From Diploscapter coronatus (lineage: Eukaryota > Nematoda > Chromadorea > Rhabditida > Rhabditidae): DNA of 64,000 bases. The DNA lies in the NCBI GenBank assembly GCA_964036155.1, contig OZ038422.1:70703201-70767200 (forward strand), in the 5' to 3' direction. Both the position numbers and the translations under genes were made by a program. Under the pieces are notes generated by a model. The model ran no database searches. It was not told the DNA's origin and was given only the letters and a program-made list of their open reading frames with translations. Shown here in pieces: positions 51,262 through 63,821 of the stretch; the stretch's first letter is position 1, and each line of letters begins with the position of its first letter.

Positions 51262-53817
51262 ATGGAAGACGGTGGCTGTCTGTCAGTGCTTCTGTCAACA
51301 GTCGCGTCTCCATCCGAAGAAGACTTCGATCTGCAATTCTCCCTCTGGCCGACCTGTTCAACGTCCGCTTCTGCCTCTTCGTCTTCTGCTCCAACCCCTT
51401 CTCCGTCATCCTCACTCGATGATTCAGATTCGCTCTGCTCAATCGATTCGTCTGACAGAGGTATCGACACAAATTGTAGTCTATGACAATAATCACTAGT
51501 TCAGCATTCGATGCCTGCTTTCCAAATTTCGACTTCACTTGTGGCACTTCCGATTCTGATCTCTATTCTTCCATATTCAATGATCAAAATCAACAGCTTG
51601 ATGCTAGAGACTATTACCAAACACAAAACGAACGGGTAGCAGAAGGTAAGCAGATGAAAAAAATCAAAGATAATAAATTGGATGAACTCATGCCTGCCAC
51701 ATTCATGCTTATTCTTATCAATTATATCGCTTATTCTCTTTTCTTAAACACCCCTGAAATTTTATCTACATAATCACTCTGAGGAATATGAAATTGATAG
51801 CAGCATCAGAGTTCGATTCGATTCGAATGTTTCGGATTGGAGATGGAGGAATTTTCTATTTCGGTTTCGAAGGGAAAAATCTGCATATTCCGAAACATTC
51901 GATTTTGAATATGAAATATTTTCGTGAGTTAAAATTCATGATGAAAGAAACTAATTCAGTTTTAATGTTCTAATGGAATTGTATACCATTAAATTAATGC
52001 TATTATCATTTTGAGCTTCATTAAAAACATCATGAATTAGTAATGCAAATTATTAGTTTCGGTTTCAAAAATCAAAGGATTAGGTAATTTTTAGAAAATT
52101 TCGAAAATCAATTTCGCTTTCAGATAAGAGAAAAATGATTTTAAAAAATCACGATTTCGGGTTCGATTTCAATTGTCTTTAATTCTCAACTTTCGTCTTG
52201 TCTGCTTTATGAATTGATTCAGACTGTGATCATGACTTGATACCGACAAATTTTATGATCAACTCGATGAATGTATAATTTTAGATGCTGAATCAAGCAA
52301 CTCAACGCAGGAATGCAGTATGATCTGCTGGCTGTTCCGTACATTGCTTACATCGGAATATCGTGCACTTCCACTAAATGCCATATTTGATCTATTCGAG
52401 AGAACAGTCGGTCGCGAGCAGGGTCTCGGCCGAGAGCGTCGTTTGCAGCCCAGTCGCTGCTCGCCTAGAGCCCGTCATTGGCGGCTTTGTATTCGACATG
52501 TTCTGCTAACTTCACCTGTTTTTGTGCGGGTTCTCACACCGAATGTAAGCCTTTTTTCCATAATAGAATCAAAACAACAGCGGTATTCGCATTTTGCACG
52601 ATCAAAAGCACACAAATTTATATTTTTTTACTTTGGAACAGACGATGTTACTTGCGAGAAATCTCAAGATATATGGTTGTGAGAAAGAACTTTTGATCAT
52701 AGAATAAGAAATAGCTACAAAATCCGCTTTGTGGTAATTCATGACAGCTTGTAAATAATCTCACGATCTTTTCATATTTTATAAATATTGCATACAAAAT
52801 ACATAAGGGCGGAGTCGATTCAAAAGGCGTGTGAAATGAGTAAATTTCAGCCTCGAAAAGACTTCCTGGTGATAAGCGAGGCTGGTAATTGGTGGACAGT
52901 GCAGCCTTCCGTAGAGGAACTCTGTGCCATGGATGTTCTCACACCAGGACCGAGCCACAAGTGTCCGCCTCCGGTCAAAAACAACAGCTCTTACAAGTAA
53001 TCGTTTGAAAACTTAATGTGAAGGTTGAACGTCTACATGCAATCTTTTTTTGCATAAATTTTGATAGAAAGCAGTGATAAGACCATATGAAGTCTAAAAA
53101 TTGAAACCGGAACGGAATATCGTTAACAATCGCTAGAATCAGTACGCAACTAACAACTGACAACACTAAATTCAAAAATTTTTAACAATCTGATCTTTTT
53201 TTTATCTTTCGGGGTCCAAATTAGAATAGATGGAATTACTTTCTTTCCGAATAAGAGAATAAGAACGGAATCAAGATTAAAATGGTTTGAACCTAAACGA
53301 TATTTTGTCTCATTACTGAAGAAAGTTCACATTGATAAGACAAATGAGTCTGATTGTGAGAAAGAGTCCAGCGATATATTATTAAATCAGGAACATCGAC
53401 AAGAAAGAAAATAGGAAAAAGAGCTTATTAATGACGCATAACGTTGCTTTTTCAGAGTAATGTGCTCGCTGAATAATGACTGGGTGCCTGAAAAACGAAG
53501 AGAAAGTACATGGGGACGAAGGTTCGGCAATAAAAAGCCTGCGGGATATTTAAGGTTTCATTAATTTTGCAAAAGGTTAAAAGAAGAAGGTCAATTTTCA
53601 GACAGCTATCAGAGCCATGCAAGAACTATTCGAACAACTCAGCATCTACGTCATCAAGCTCATTTTTAGTGGATCACGAAGAGGTGGGTTGTCGTGTTTC
53701 TTCTTTACTCAACGAACTGACGGATATTCCTATTTTCTTATGGTTTTTATAGCGAATATTGAATATCATAAAACGCATAAGATGTTCGAGTAAATGTTTT
53801 CATTTCAGGTCGTGTAA
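51262..53817 (+). CDS. Ser-rich protein of unknown function
   Basis: Not recognised. Phase-consistent exons: 51262-51460, 51505-51645, 51801-51923, 52285-52338, 52408-52544, 52851-52996, 53456-53521 (or to 53554), 53602-53683 and 53809-53817, about 320-330 residues. The first exon is acidic, then Ser/Thr/Pro-rich (SASASSSSAPTPSPSSS) and ends in an Asp/Ser run. The middle contains DGGIFYFGFEGKNLHIPKHS. The sixth exon is Trp-containing (ISEAGNWWTVQPSVEELC). There is no signal peptide and no membrane segment. The exon at 52408-52544 is Arg-rich and reads plausibly in more than one frame, so it is the weakest part. The sixth exon can stop at TAA 52998-53000 if its donor is not used. An exon at 53225-53415 ending in TAG could give another isoform. 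It may be a disordered regulatory protein. Confidence 0.5.
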
Positions 53818-53819
53818 TC

Positions 53820-56084
53820 GTTTAATTTGTCGAGCTCGATGGAGAATGAACGTCAATCAAGTCCGGGGGCCCCGTTTTTCCCACTCGCTTCATGTAGAAA
53901 TTGCCTAATTTTATGTCTTCGTTTTCGTTTTCATCCACATTTTCACACGTTTATAGACAGCCGGACAGGAGGAAATGTGGCAAATCCATTTATAGTCCCT
54001 TCCTTCGCTGAAGCTAATGCAGAGCAGTCAGGGCAGGCAGTCGTCTGACTGGAGGCAATTCTCAATCAAATGTCCCTGTCCCTTTGCTCCTTCATTTTCA
54101 TCCTAATGCCATTACGAATCGCAAACATTCAAACATTTCCTCACCTATCCTCTAGTCTCTGGTAGCTAAAATCACGCTCGTTTTCATCAAAAAATCTCCA
54201 CACACACATCGTGAATACATTGTCTGTTAACTTCCCAAATCTAATTTCCTTTTCATTTTCTCATTTTCTTCATGGATTTTTGTTCCTTTACTTTTTTATG
54301 CCTTCCTTCTCAATATTTAGGCATTTGATATCGAGCCAATTAACATCAAATTTCATCTCCTCGAACCGACACATTCTCGATTTCTTCGTGCATGTTTATG
54401 ATTTAGCTAGCCTAGACTAAAATAGGATGCTTTTTAGTGATCACCGTTCAATAAGTTAGCTGCTAAATTCAGCTAAACGAGATGCTCGAAAAATGAATGT
54501 TTGGGCGTATGGGAATGAATGGCCGTTGATTATGATCTGCCGGCAGTGCATATTAATGCTCGATGCAGATGAGCAGATAAATCTTTGACAATGCACGGAA
54601 GCGTGTTTTATACTCTAGGATCACGATTTCAAAAATCATACGATTTTCGAATTTCTTCGTGCATTTTTTGAACTACTAAAAATGGTCTGATTCTCGCTCT
54701 CAAACATTCAGGATAACTATTCATGCTCTTTCAGTCGCACTCTTACATTTCTACTTGCACCTTCATGAAGACCTACTTCTTCATGGCTGAATATTTCACT
54801 CTCATTTGCATTCTATCTACCTATTTTATTCTTCTACTCTTTATGAGCGCAGTAATGTGAGTCGTAGAGAGCAAAAAGTAATAGGTTTAGCTAAATAGAA
54901 GTCTATAATTTACTTTTGATTGCAATATGATTATTATTTCGATATCCATGTGTACTCTTTGATCCTTATTTTCTACATCATTTGATTTGCATGACTGTCG
55001 AGTTGCTCTGTGCTTTCATCGTGTAAATCAGGTTCATCGTCTGTTAAAATTGCTCAATTTGCGAACGTCTAAACTCGTTATGATTTCGATTAAAAAATGC
55101 TAAGAACCTCAATAATTTTATTTTCGCGCTAATTCTGGTTGTTGTAGCTAAATATTCATAATGCATAGCTTTAAATTTTCTACTCTATCAGATCGTTCCT
55201 GATTTTCATGTCAATAGTCAAATTTTATTTTTATTTCTCGTCAATTTTCAAAAATTCAGAAATCAAATCATTTGGGTTCCAGTTCGCAACTTGATGAGCC
55301 TAGGGTTGTTTTTAGATAGGTTGAGGAATCGTCCCTAGCATTTAGGAATTAGTAGATGTAATTAGGCGTTATGTAGAGTACAAGGGCTGTATTTTTGAGC
55401 TAGAAAGTCGGTTTAAAAAGTTTAATGTTTGCTGGTATTTTATCGTGTTTATCTAATTCTTTGCTCATTATTTCAATTGTAAAATTACTCATTATATTCG
55501 AGGTATTGATTCTTTTGGAAATAAAATATGGGTTTTCACACAAAGCTTCCTGTAATTGCATAAAACGTAAAGTTCAGGTATAAAACTTAGACTTGCGAAA
55601 GATTAATAATGAGAAACTTTTCACGCGCAGCTAGAGTTAAAACATAGAATAATTGCGCACTCTGTAAATCTCCATTATGCAGAAAAATTATTCGATTCTG
55701 GGTTATTCCAAGCTAAATCGTCATTCAAGTTCAAGTAATCATGAATGATAAACAGGATATTGTATCCTTGCTCTTGCTTGCAAAATTTCCCAGTCTCCTA
55801 TGATACTTTACATTTCTCAAGATTTGTAATAATTTTTGATCCGACTTTTTCAACCTTTCTAAATTTATCCACGTTAAAATCCATGTAAATTTGACTCCTT
55901 AGCATAAGAGTATGTAAATATTTATATGTTAACGCTGCTTTTTTTGGAAAACATCGATTAATTTATCCCTTCTATTTGAGATGCTCAGTATTATTTTTTC
56001 AGAGACATCGCTAAAATAATTCACTTCCTCCTTGAGTTTGCCGTTTCCACGAACTAATCGACAATTACCTGAGTTGAATGGGAA
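53820..56084. other. Intergenic upstream of the G-alpha gene
   Basis: About 2.3 kb of AT-rich DNA with no credible exon. It presumably contains the G-alpha promoter. A 73-codon frame at 53827-54048 directly follows the previous gene but has no support. Confidence 0.5.
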
Positions 56085-59000
56085 ATGGGGATTTGCAACA
56101 CAAAACAGCCATACGATGTTCGGAAAGAGGACTTAGAAGCTCATAAAAGCATCGAGGCTAGGTAATCATTAATCAGAGTAGTTTATCAAGATAGCGTTGT
56201 GATATGCATGCAATTTTGAATAGAAACAGTTGTAGTTTGAAAAGAACTGCAATGAATTATAGGATAAGGATATTGATATTCTTCACTATCCAAGATATTT
56301 TATAAGAGTAAAGAAATCGGCAACTTATTTCTTTCCCAATCGATTATCAAAGATCGATAACTTGAAACAAAATAAATAATGCATAAATTTAAAAATGCAA
56401 TGCGTGCATTGCGCAATCTCTTCAAATAGAATGAAGATCATTCTTTGAATAATTGAAATTTCGGATATTCGTTTGCGAGCAAAGCGCTAATTTTCATCTT
56501 TTTTATCGTCTCAAATTGCCGCCCATCGGCAATAATTTCAAAATGAAACTGAAATGTAAATTGAGGTTGGAAGTAAAATTCCAATAGAATTTATCATTGC
56601 ATCTGAGCATTTTAACCTCATCTAAATACCCGTTTGGAAGCGTCATTTGCCCTACACATTCTACAAATTATTTTTCGTTGTCATAGGGCTCTAGGAACTG
56701 CCGACTATGAAAGATGTGCGATAAGTTATAATTTTGAGATATGATGATCATTTCCAAATCTTCTCTAGTTTAACACACATTAATGACAGTGAAAGAATGA
56801 AATTCAATCATTTTGATAAACGAGGCTCAAAATCTTTACATTTCAGTTTGGTGCTATACAAAATGGGTGCATTTTTATTTTCGAATTAAAAAAATAAATA
56901 AATATTTCGTTAATGACTGCATAATATTTTCAGTCTGAAGAAAGAGATGGAACGGCAAAGAGACTACAAAATTGTTAAAATTCTCCTTCTTGGGCCGGGA
57001 GAATCGGGTAAAAGTACGGTGCTAAAGCAAATGAGGTAGAAAAGTGCGAAACAAATAGATTTAAAAAAAAAAAGTTACAGAATAATTCATATGGATGGTT
57101 TCTCTGATTCAGAAAAGGAGGCTCGAAAACCAGCAGTCTATGCAAACGTCTTTCAAAATATCTCCATGCTTTTGGCGGGAATTGAGCAGCTCGACTTGCC
57201 TCTGCCTGTCGATAATCAGGTCAGTTATGACTATTTCTGCGAATACTGTTTGGTTCAAAAATCTCGGAAGTTCAAAATATTGTATGACACATTCTGTGTA
57301 TGGAAAAAAAGATAGGATAGAATGGTTTGAAAAGAAAGAAACCGATAATTAAGTTCACAATTTACTCAGCAATTTAACTCTCCGTTTTTCAGCTTAGGCA
57401 TATTATTATCATATTTTGAGAGAATTTTATCTCAACGAAATGGATAAAAAATATTTAGAACATAAATTTTCGCTTTCCGCATAAACAAGCTTTCAGGTCA
57501 TTTGTTCTGAAAAGTGCATAATTTTCTCGTGGGAGACTTGGCTAAAGCAAGATTAGCAAACAACAAGAAATTTTAGGAACTGACTTTGATAAACGAAAGA
57601 GGCATATTTAACACGTATGAAGTCGATGTTATCACGCCAGGACATAAAATATTGATTGACAAAATTTGGCATCATCCATCGACGAAGGCTGCCTACGAAA
57701 ATCGAAGTGAATTTCAACTCAACGACTCTGCTAAATAGTGAGTTTGATAGTTGTCTCCGCAAATCAATCTTCAAATTGTCATTCTTCTGGAACGGAAACG
57801 GGCAGTCAATGTTGATTTTGGAACGAGAGCGGGTAAACGAGTGACGGGTTGAGGATGGGTCAAATATTATCATTTTTGCCATTTCTGGATGAGAAAAATA
57901 TTTAAACAAATAAAAATAGACAGACGGATACTTTTCGGAGAGGGGAAGGATCAGGAAAAGTTCAATCTTTGAGGATGGGATGGGATAGACAGGGACTAGT
58001 GGAGAATTTTAAATTCGGGATCGAGAGACGGGAACGGATCCATTTTTTACGCCTAGGAAGAGATGAGAAAATCGTCAAACATTGGAGCGAACCGGGAGTG
58101 GGGATGGGTAAATCTTGAGGAAGTATGTCCAAATATAACCTTTACTTCAAAAATTCAGTTTTCTCGATAATTTGGATCGGTTGTGTAACAGGAATTACGT
58201 CCCAACTGTACAGGATATCTTGATGTGCAGAGTGCCTACAACAGGAGTCCAAGAAATTGAGTATGATTATCAAGGAATAACTTTTAGGTAAAAGCCAAAA
58301 CTCGTTCTCTGGAGATATAATAAACCTTCAGGATTTTTGACGTTGGTGGACAGAAGTCAGAAAGGCGTAAGTGGCTGAATCACTTCGACAATGTCACAGC
58401 CGTTCTATTCATTGCTGCCATTTCTGAATATGATCAGACGATGAGAGAAGTCGAAGGAAAGGTAAGAGAACATTTTTAAATAAAAAATGAAGGAAATGGA
58501 ATTGGCTTTTAAAGAATTTCAAGCTGATTTTTGATACAGAATCTTTTCACTAAATGGCTCATCAAATTAGACCATTCCTTTTTCATGCCTAGTCACTTTG
58601 AAGCATACTTGTTTCCTAGTTTTTTTAGTTTTCAACGATCGCTTTTTGCGCAAAAGTGAAAAATACAAGGGAACGTAGTTTGCGGTCCCTACTTAGTATT
58701 TTTTCTATAAACGCATTGATCTCAAAAGAAATTATAAATTTCTGAAAATTCAATATTGATAAATTTTAGAATCGAATGATAGACACATTACGATTATTTG
58801 CTGACATCGTCAACTCGCAATTCTTCGTCAATTCATCAGTCATTCTCTTCCTCAACAAAAAGGACCTGTTTGAGGAGAAAATCAAACGAATCCCTCTGAC
58901 TGTTTGCTTTAAGAAGTACAAAGGAGACAATAGTTTCGAAGCTACAACAAATTTCCTGCGAAGATGCTTCGAAAAATTGAAAAACGATGATGAAAAATTG

Positions 59001-59405
59001 ATCTACACCCATCTTACATGGTAAGAATTCGGTTATTTTTGAGAAAACATGTGAAATCCTTTATTATAAACATAAATATATCGAATTAATAATTCTAAAC
59101 TCGAATCTAAAATTTCTTTGGCAATAGCAATTCAAATTGATCGCAGATCACACTCAAAACTCGAAGTCTGAACTGTATGAAATGTTCTTAGCGAATAAGT
59201 AAATCACCAATTTCTAAATCCGTGCGATAAAATTTTAAAAGAAAACTAGAGTTATGAACGACTTATCAGGAGATTCAAACTATCCCAGGACAAAATTTTA
59301 TAAAATATTTTTAGGGCGACACAAACAGATCAAGTCGAAAGGGTGCTCTCAAACAGTATCGATATGATCATTTCGGAGAATTTCAAGCAGGCTGGAGTTT
59401 TGTAA
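56085..59405 (+). CDS. Heterotrimeric G-protein alpha subunit, divergent
   Basis: GTP-binding alpha subunit coupling seven-pass receptors to effectors at the inner plasma membrane. Eight exons: 56085-56161, 56934-57035, 57081-57219, 57577-57737, 58159-58287, 58332-58461, 58770-59020 and 59315-59405. They total exactly 1,080 nt (359 residues). MGIC at the start gives the N-myristoylation Gly2 and a palmitoylation Cys. Visible motifs: P-loop GPGESGKST, switch I CRVPTTG with the catalytic Arg, switch [15 protein letters not shown] with the catalytic Gln, and NKKD for guanine. The TCAT motif is altered to TWAT (HLTWATQTDQV). The C-terminus FKQAGVL lacks the Cys at -4 used by pertussis toxin in Gi/Go. 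This divergence resembles nematode chemosensory gpa genes. An out-of-frame ATG lies 7 nt upstream (56078). AATAAA at 59455-59460 follows the stop. Confidence 0.93.
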
Positions 59406-59409
59406 AAGA

Positions 59410-61001
59410 TGAATTCATATGAAATTTGCCATTATCTCAGAATTTCGCTACCATAATAAAGTATGAAGATTATGGTTTGTTGTTTACTGATAGGCCTAGG
59501 CAGAGCTTAAGCCTGATCCTCGGTGTGGACCCCCTTAAGTTAAAATATTCTGCAAAAATATGTCTGCGGACCCCCCTATGTACCAGTTTTCTATAGGAAA
59601 TTTTGGCTTTGCGGATCACCTCCCCTATAATTTTTCGTTCTGGCTAAAAATCTGCCTAGGTCGGGTCGTTGAATGAAATAATTTGTCTAAAATAATATTT
59701 TGAATTGTGAATGTCTTGTTTGCATCGCGTTGTAGTTATTGAAAGTTTGAAAATTGGCACTATAATTTGTAGTGTTTTCAATTCAATTCCGTTGTCTTGA
59801 TCATTTAGCTGAATAGCAGTAAAAAATTTAAAGGGAAACAATACAAAATAAGAACAACATAGGATTGTTGAAGCGCTGTCTTTAAAATGCTCTTGCATAT
59901 TTTTTACGAGCTTAAAAAATGATGTTTCAATTCAGTTTTCATTTTATAAAAATTTATGACATAAATTTTGCGCGACATTTCAATATCATTGTAACAAAAT
60001 CAGCCAAAGCTATCTAACTCAAAAATTGATAAAAATCTAGACGAAAAGGTATTCTCATATGGCATAATTTGATGAAAATAAAACTTATATTTGTCGTTCC
60101 TTCTACCAAATTGTCTTCAAATTGACAATTTGCAAAACTGTCATCCACCTCCAATTTCGTCTAGCTTTGGAGATTATTCGACAACTCTGAAGTTTTCAAT
60201 GAACAAAATTAACTTGTGAAAATTGTCAAATATATTTCATTGATAGTGAAACATTGCAAAAAAAACTTTAAAAAATCTAATAAAATTATTTATTTGAAAG
60301 CCCAAAGATAACACATTTTTCAATTGATCATACATTTTCTTAAATTTGAAACAAAGATTTAAAGATCCTCGTAAAATAAATGACGAATAAAAACCAGCTA
60401 TAAGTAAAATGAAGATTCTCAATTTCAAGTAAAGATACTGGACTGGATGAACAACACGTATAAGTTTTAGGATAAATCAATGAAAACCAAAACAAATGAT
60501 GAAGAAAAAGAAATAAAGTTAATTGTGTTTTGAGTAAAAAAGGATATGGTAGAATATGATAGATCTGTGACGTTTTGTGAATATATTTTGCACAAGAAAC
60601 AAGAAATAAAATGTCACATAAATAACTGATTGGGCTATTGAACTTGAATGATGAATTATTGTCTTTAAATAAGCTACCAAATGATATTATAATAAAAGAA
60701 TGATGATAGTGATGTATCATCCTAGTTTAACCTGATAGAATGAACTCTTAAACGCATGAAGCGGTACGTTGTAAAATATTTGAGTGTTGACTTGAACTGG
60801 AGAAATAGAGAAGTTGGGTCGATTGACTCGAATCGCGTCTGAAACGGTTTCATCATTACTTTAAAATACAAGATGGCGAAATTCGTCAAAAAACTGCAAG
60901 GAGTGGCGATTATCTCAGTCATCTTCGAGACAAATTACGACTTTAATTGAAGTTGATTTTGCATTATCAACCAGCACTAACCAGTTGAAGAAGCAGTTCA
61001 A
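59410..61001. other. Intergenic between G-alpha and the FG/Gln-rich gene
   Basis: AT-rich convergent region holding both 3' UTRs and one MITE copy. Minus-strand frames at 60237-60922 have Phe/Leu/Ser-rich, low-complexity translations and are not supported as genes. Confidence 0.45.
59497..59658. mobile_element. MITE family copy 2, downstream of G-alpha
   Basis: The ends TAGGCAGA...TCTGCCTA are perfect 8-bp inverted repeats, flanked by GGCC and GGTC. The internal motif order is shared with the copy at 24178-24334: GCTTAAGCC, CCCCCTTAAGT, then CTATAATTTTT and AAAAATCTG near the right end. About 160 bp, non-coding. Confidence 0.6.
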
Positions 61002-62735
61002 TTAGTTCATGCGACCGAACTTGGAGAAGCCCTGTTGTGCGGCAGGATTCGAAAACGCTGAAAATAGCGGCGATTGAATGGTTTTGCTTCATCATTCCTA
61101 CAGGGTGGTTGATTCTGAAGCTGAGGTGGAACTGCAGCTGGAGTCGGTCCTCCGCCAAATCCGGGGTTCTTAGGGAGCGGGGCACGTGCAGGTGGAGCCG
61201 AGCTGCCGAAATGAGAAACTGAAATTCGGTCTAATTATTTGAAATTTCAAATAAGGGATGTTTCTTCGTTTTCTTGTTTGCAACGAAACAATGCAGATGT
61301 ATTTTTCATTTCTCCAAAAATTTATTTTATAAGAAAATGAATGAGTTTCTTTGCAACTCACCGAATCCGCCAGAGAGAGTGGTAACGGGTGTATTGGCGC
61401 TGACTTTGGGCAGGGTGAAAGTGACGGGAGTCGTGAAAGGTAACTTGGAGCTGGCGCCAGTAGCTGTTTCAGAGGACGAGAAAGTGGACCCGAATGAGGG
61501 TTTGGCAGGGAGCTGCTGCTGCTGCTGAGACTGTTGTTGGGGGGTGCTCCTCGCGAAGTTCTGCCTGAATGCACTACTCTGCTGCTGCAACTGGCGAGAT
61601 GGCTGCGATGTGTTGGAATTGCTCGACTGGATGGAGGCAGCTGAAAATGGTATGGGGAGGTACTGTGATACGATTAATTTTTCAAAATGACATACAAAAG
61701 AAGTATTTTCGAGAAATTTGTCAAAGCGACTTTATTCACGACTCACGCTGGGTGAAATGGCGCTTGACAGTCGTGTGCCGCTCTGTCCCCTGGCCATGTG
61801 TCTGTCTGTCACTGCTGCCACTCGATCTGACGTTCACTGCACTTGGCATCGACTGTCGCTGCTGATGTTGAGTCGATGCATTCCCCTCAGTCGCTTGCTG
61901 CTGCGGTCTGCCTGCATTCCATTCGAACACGTTGCCACTCTTCTGAATGGCCGTCTCCGTGATGACAAGTCGTTCTTTCTCGATGTTAGCGAGTGGCTGT
62001 TGCTGCTGCTGAGGCTGCGATTGTTCGACCAGAACAGACATCTGACGCGATTGGTTTGCTTCTGAAAATGCATGCTGCTTTCATGTGTCATTCATTGTTG
62101 AATTGGATTGGGCCTTTTGTAATCACACCCACTTCTTTAGGCGAGTAAGGGAGGTAGGGGAAAGAAAAAGGGGTGTCCGATACAAATGTGGGGTGTGTAT
62201 CAAAGAAGGTCGCTGAGAATTGACCCAACCTTCAGGAACAGCAGATTGCTGCCGAATTTGAGTCTGCTGTTGCGGTCGGACAGGTGGCAGCTGAGAGGAG
62301 GCGCCTCCTGAAATATATGACTTTCCCGTCAAGTATTTTTTTTTATCAATTTTCACTCCACTCACCCTGTTGCTGTTGCTGCACTGGCTGTGTGAGAACC
62401 TCGTTCTGTGCGTGCTGCTGCTGCCGCCCGCCCACTGCCCCGTTCGTCTCATTGTTCTGTCCCTCGATCTGCATGTTCCTCAGTCTGTTCTCGTACTCGG
62501 TCATCAGCGACTGCGGCGTCACCGTGTAGTGGATTTCAAATCTGATACGTCTCTGCGCCTGGAAAATAAACTCATTGGTTTGTCTCGAATTGCAGTGAAG
62601 ATAGACCAGGAACTCTGCGATCTCGTTAATGGAGCTCATTTCCTCGTACGCCACCAGCAAGTTGATCCGCGCGAATTCTCTCTCGACTGAAAAATTCGAG
62701 AAATTGATGAAATTTTGAGAGAAATCACCTGCCAT
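61002..62735 (-). CDS. Gln-rich protein with FG dipeptides (nucleoporin-like C-terminus)
   Basis: Seven exons: 62729-62735 (only 7 coding nt), 62366-62686, 62230-62307, 61747-62061, 61362-61640, 61102-61218 and 61002-61057. All are phase-1 joins, giving 390 residues. The N-terminal 75 residues look folded (REFARINLLVAYEEMSSINE, then FEIHYTVTPQSLMTEYENR) but I do not recognise the domain. The centre has many Gln runs. The C-terminal third is Ser/Thr/Pro-rich with spaced FG motifs: PSFGSTF, SHFGSS, NPGFGGG and GFSKFGRMN. This composition resembles FG nucleoporins, but the N-terminus does not match Nup54, Nup58 or Nup62 as I know them. The last intron is only 44 nt (61058-61101). Reading through it gives an alternative, less FG-like tail. 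It is divergent from the next gene. Confidence 0.7.
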
Positions 62736-62739
62736 TGTG

Positions 62740-63390
62740 AAGACATAGCCAAAGAATGAACCGTTTTTCAAACGCATGCAATGTCGGAAATTTTGCAAAG
62801 TGGTAGGCAGGAATCGATTTCTTTCCGTTTTTGTTTTCGTTCTTCATTTTCATTCTGTTTTGTTCCTTCGGAATCTTTAAATTTCATCCGCGTTCCGTTG
62901 GATTTGGTGTTCTTCATCTCTTCAGAATTAGAGCGGCGTAGTGGTGAGCTGAAACGATTCTACTTTTGACAAATAGTTCGTTTTTCTTTCCGTTTGATTT
63001 TTTTTGCTTTGCTTTATTTTCTGAATTTTTCACGATCTGCTCGATTACTAATCCTATTTGCCGTAAGTGAAGTTAGAATTCCAAAAATACATCTTTCATC
63101 ACTTTTTTCTTCAATTGGAAACGAATTTTTCGAAATTTTAAAGATTGCAATTGTCAGTTCAACTTATTTTTTTCTGTTCGTGATTCAGAAAAAAAACTAC
63201 GAAATATTTTTCGCCAAAGTCTGGATCTCAATCTTTTCATTCATTCGTAGATTCGTGTACGTGAATTGTCGTTGCCCTCTTGCCGCACATTTGCACACTC
63301 TTGTGTGTGTGCTGCCAACTGTTTGATTTGCCTTGTTGGATTGTTGAATTCTCAACTTGTTTCGCAGCAGCGGCACAGGCAGAAGCAGCG
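62740..63390. promoter_or_regulatory. Divergent promoter region, about 650 bp
   Basis: Lies between the start codons of the FG/Gln-rich gene (-) and the ankyrin-like gene (+). T-rich on the plus strand. No TATA element or conserved motif was identified by eye. Confidence 0.4.
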
Positions 63391-63821
63391 ATGGGTGCGA
63401 AGGACGGCGATGAGAACGAGAATGTGAGTGGATTGATTAAATTAATGCTTCTGAGTCTGATTGACCTGTTCAGGCGAGTCCGATGCTGCTCAAGTGCATC
63501 GACAACAGCAGAATTGACGTCCTTTGTTCCATTCTAGCGCAACTCAGTAAAATTTGGATTCTTAAATTTTATTTTTCATTGGTCAAATTCATTCTTTCAG
63601 AGCAAAAACCCAATTTCCAAGAGACGCTCGATGTGATTTGCTGTGCAGAAGGCACTCTGCTTCACAGGGCTGTCCAACTTGGTAAATTTATCCCTCTTAT
63701 TTTCATCAGATTGCTTTGAATTCCATAATTTTTGGAGATGAATTAATTTGGGATAGATAAATTTCTGTAACATAATAATCAGATCACTCATCTTCACATT
63801 TTGAGAACACTATCCATGCCA
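63391..63821 (+). CDS. Ankyrin-like protein, N-terminal part (runs off the window)
   Basis: Exons at 63391-63423, 63474-63546, 63601-63681 and 63783-63821 give an N-terminal fragment of 75 codons. Exon 1 is short and acidic (MGAKDGDENEN). Exons 2 and 3 read MLLKCIDNSRIDVLCSILAQ and then EGTLLHRAVQLG, the latter resembling an ankyrin helix-turn-helix (GxTxLHxAxxxG). The final TTTACAG at the window end (63994-64000) is probably another acceptor, so the gene continues to the right. Family and full length cannot be judged. Confidence 0.6.

Noticed and set aside
53827..54048. 73-codon frame right after the Ser-rich gene
   Set aside because: Probably 3' UTR. No similarity to the preceding gene and no acceptor-supported continuation.
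60340..60720. 126-codon minus-strand frame
   Set aside because: Low-complexity Phe/Leu/Ser/His composition in AT-rich DNA between two gene 3' ends.
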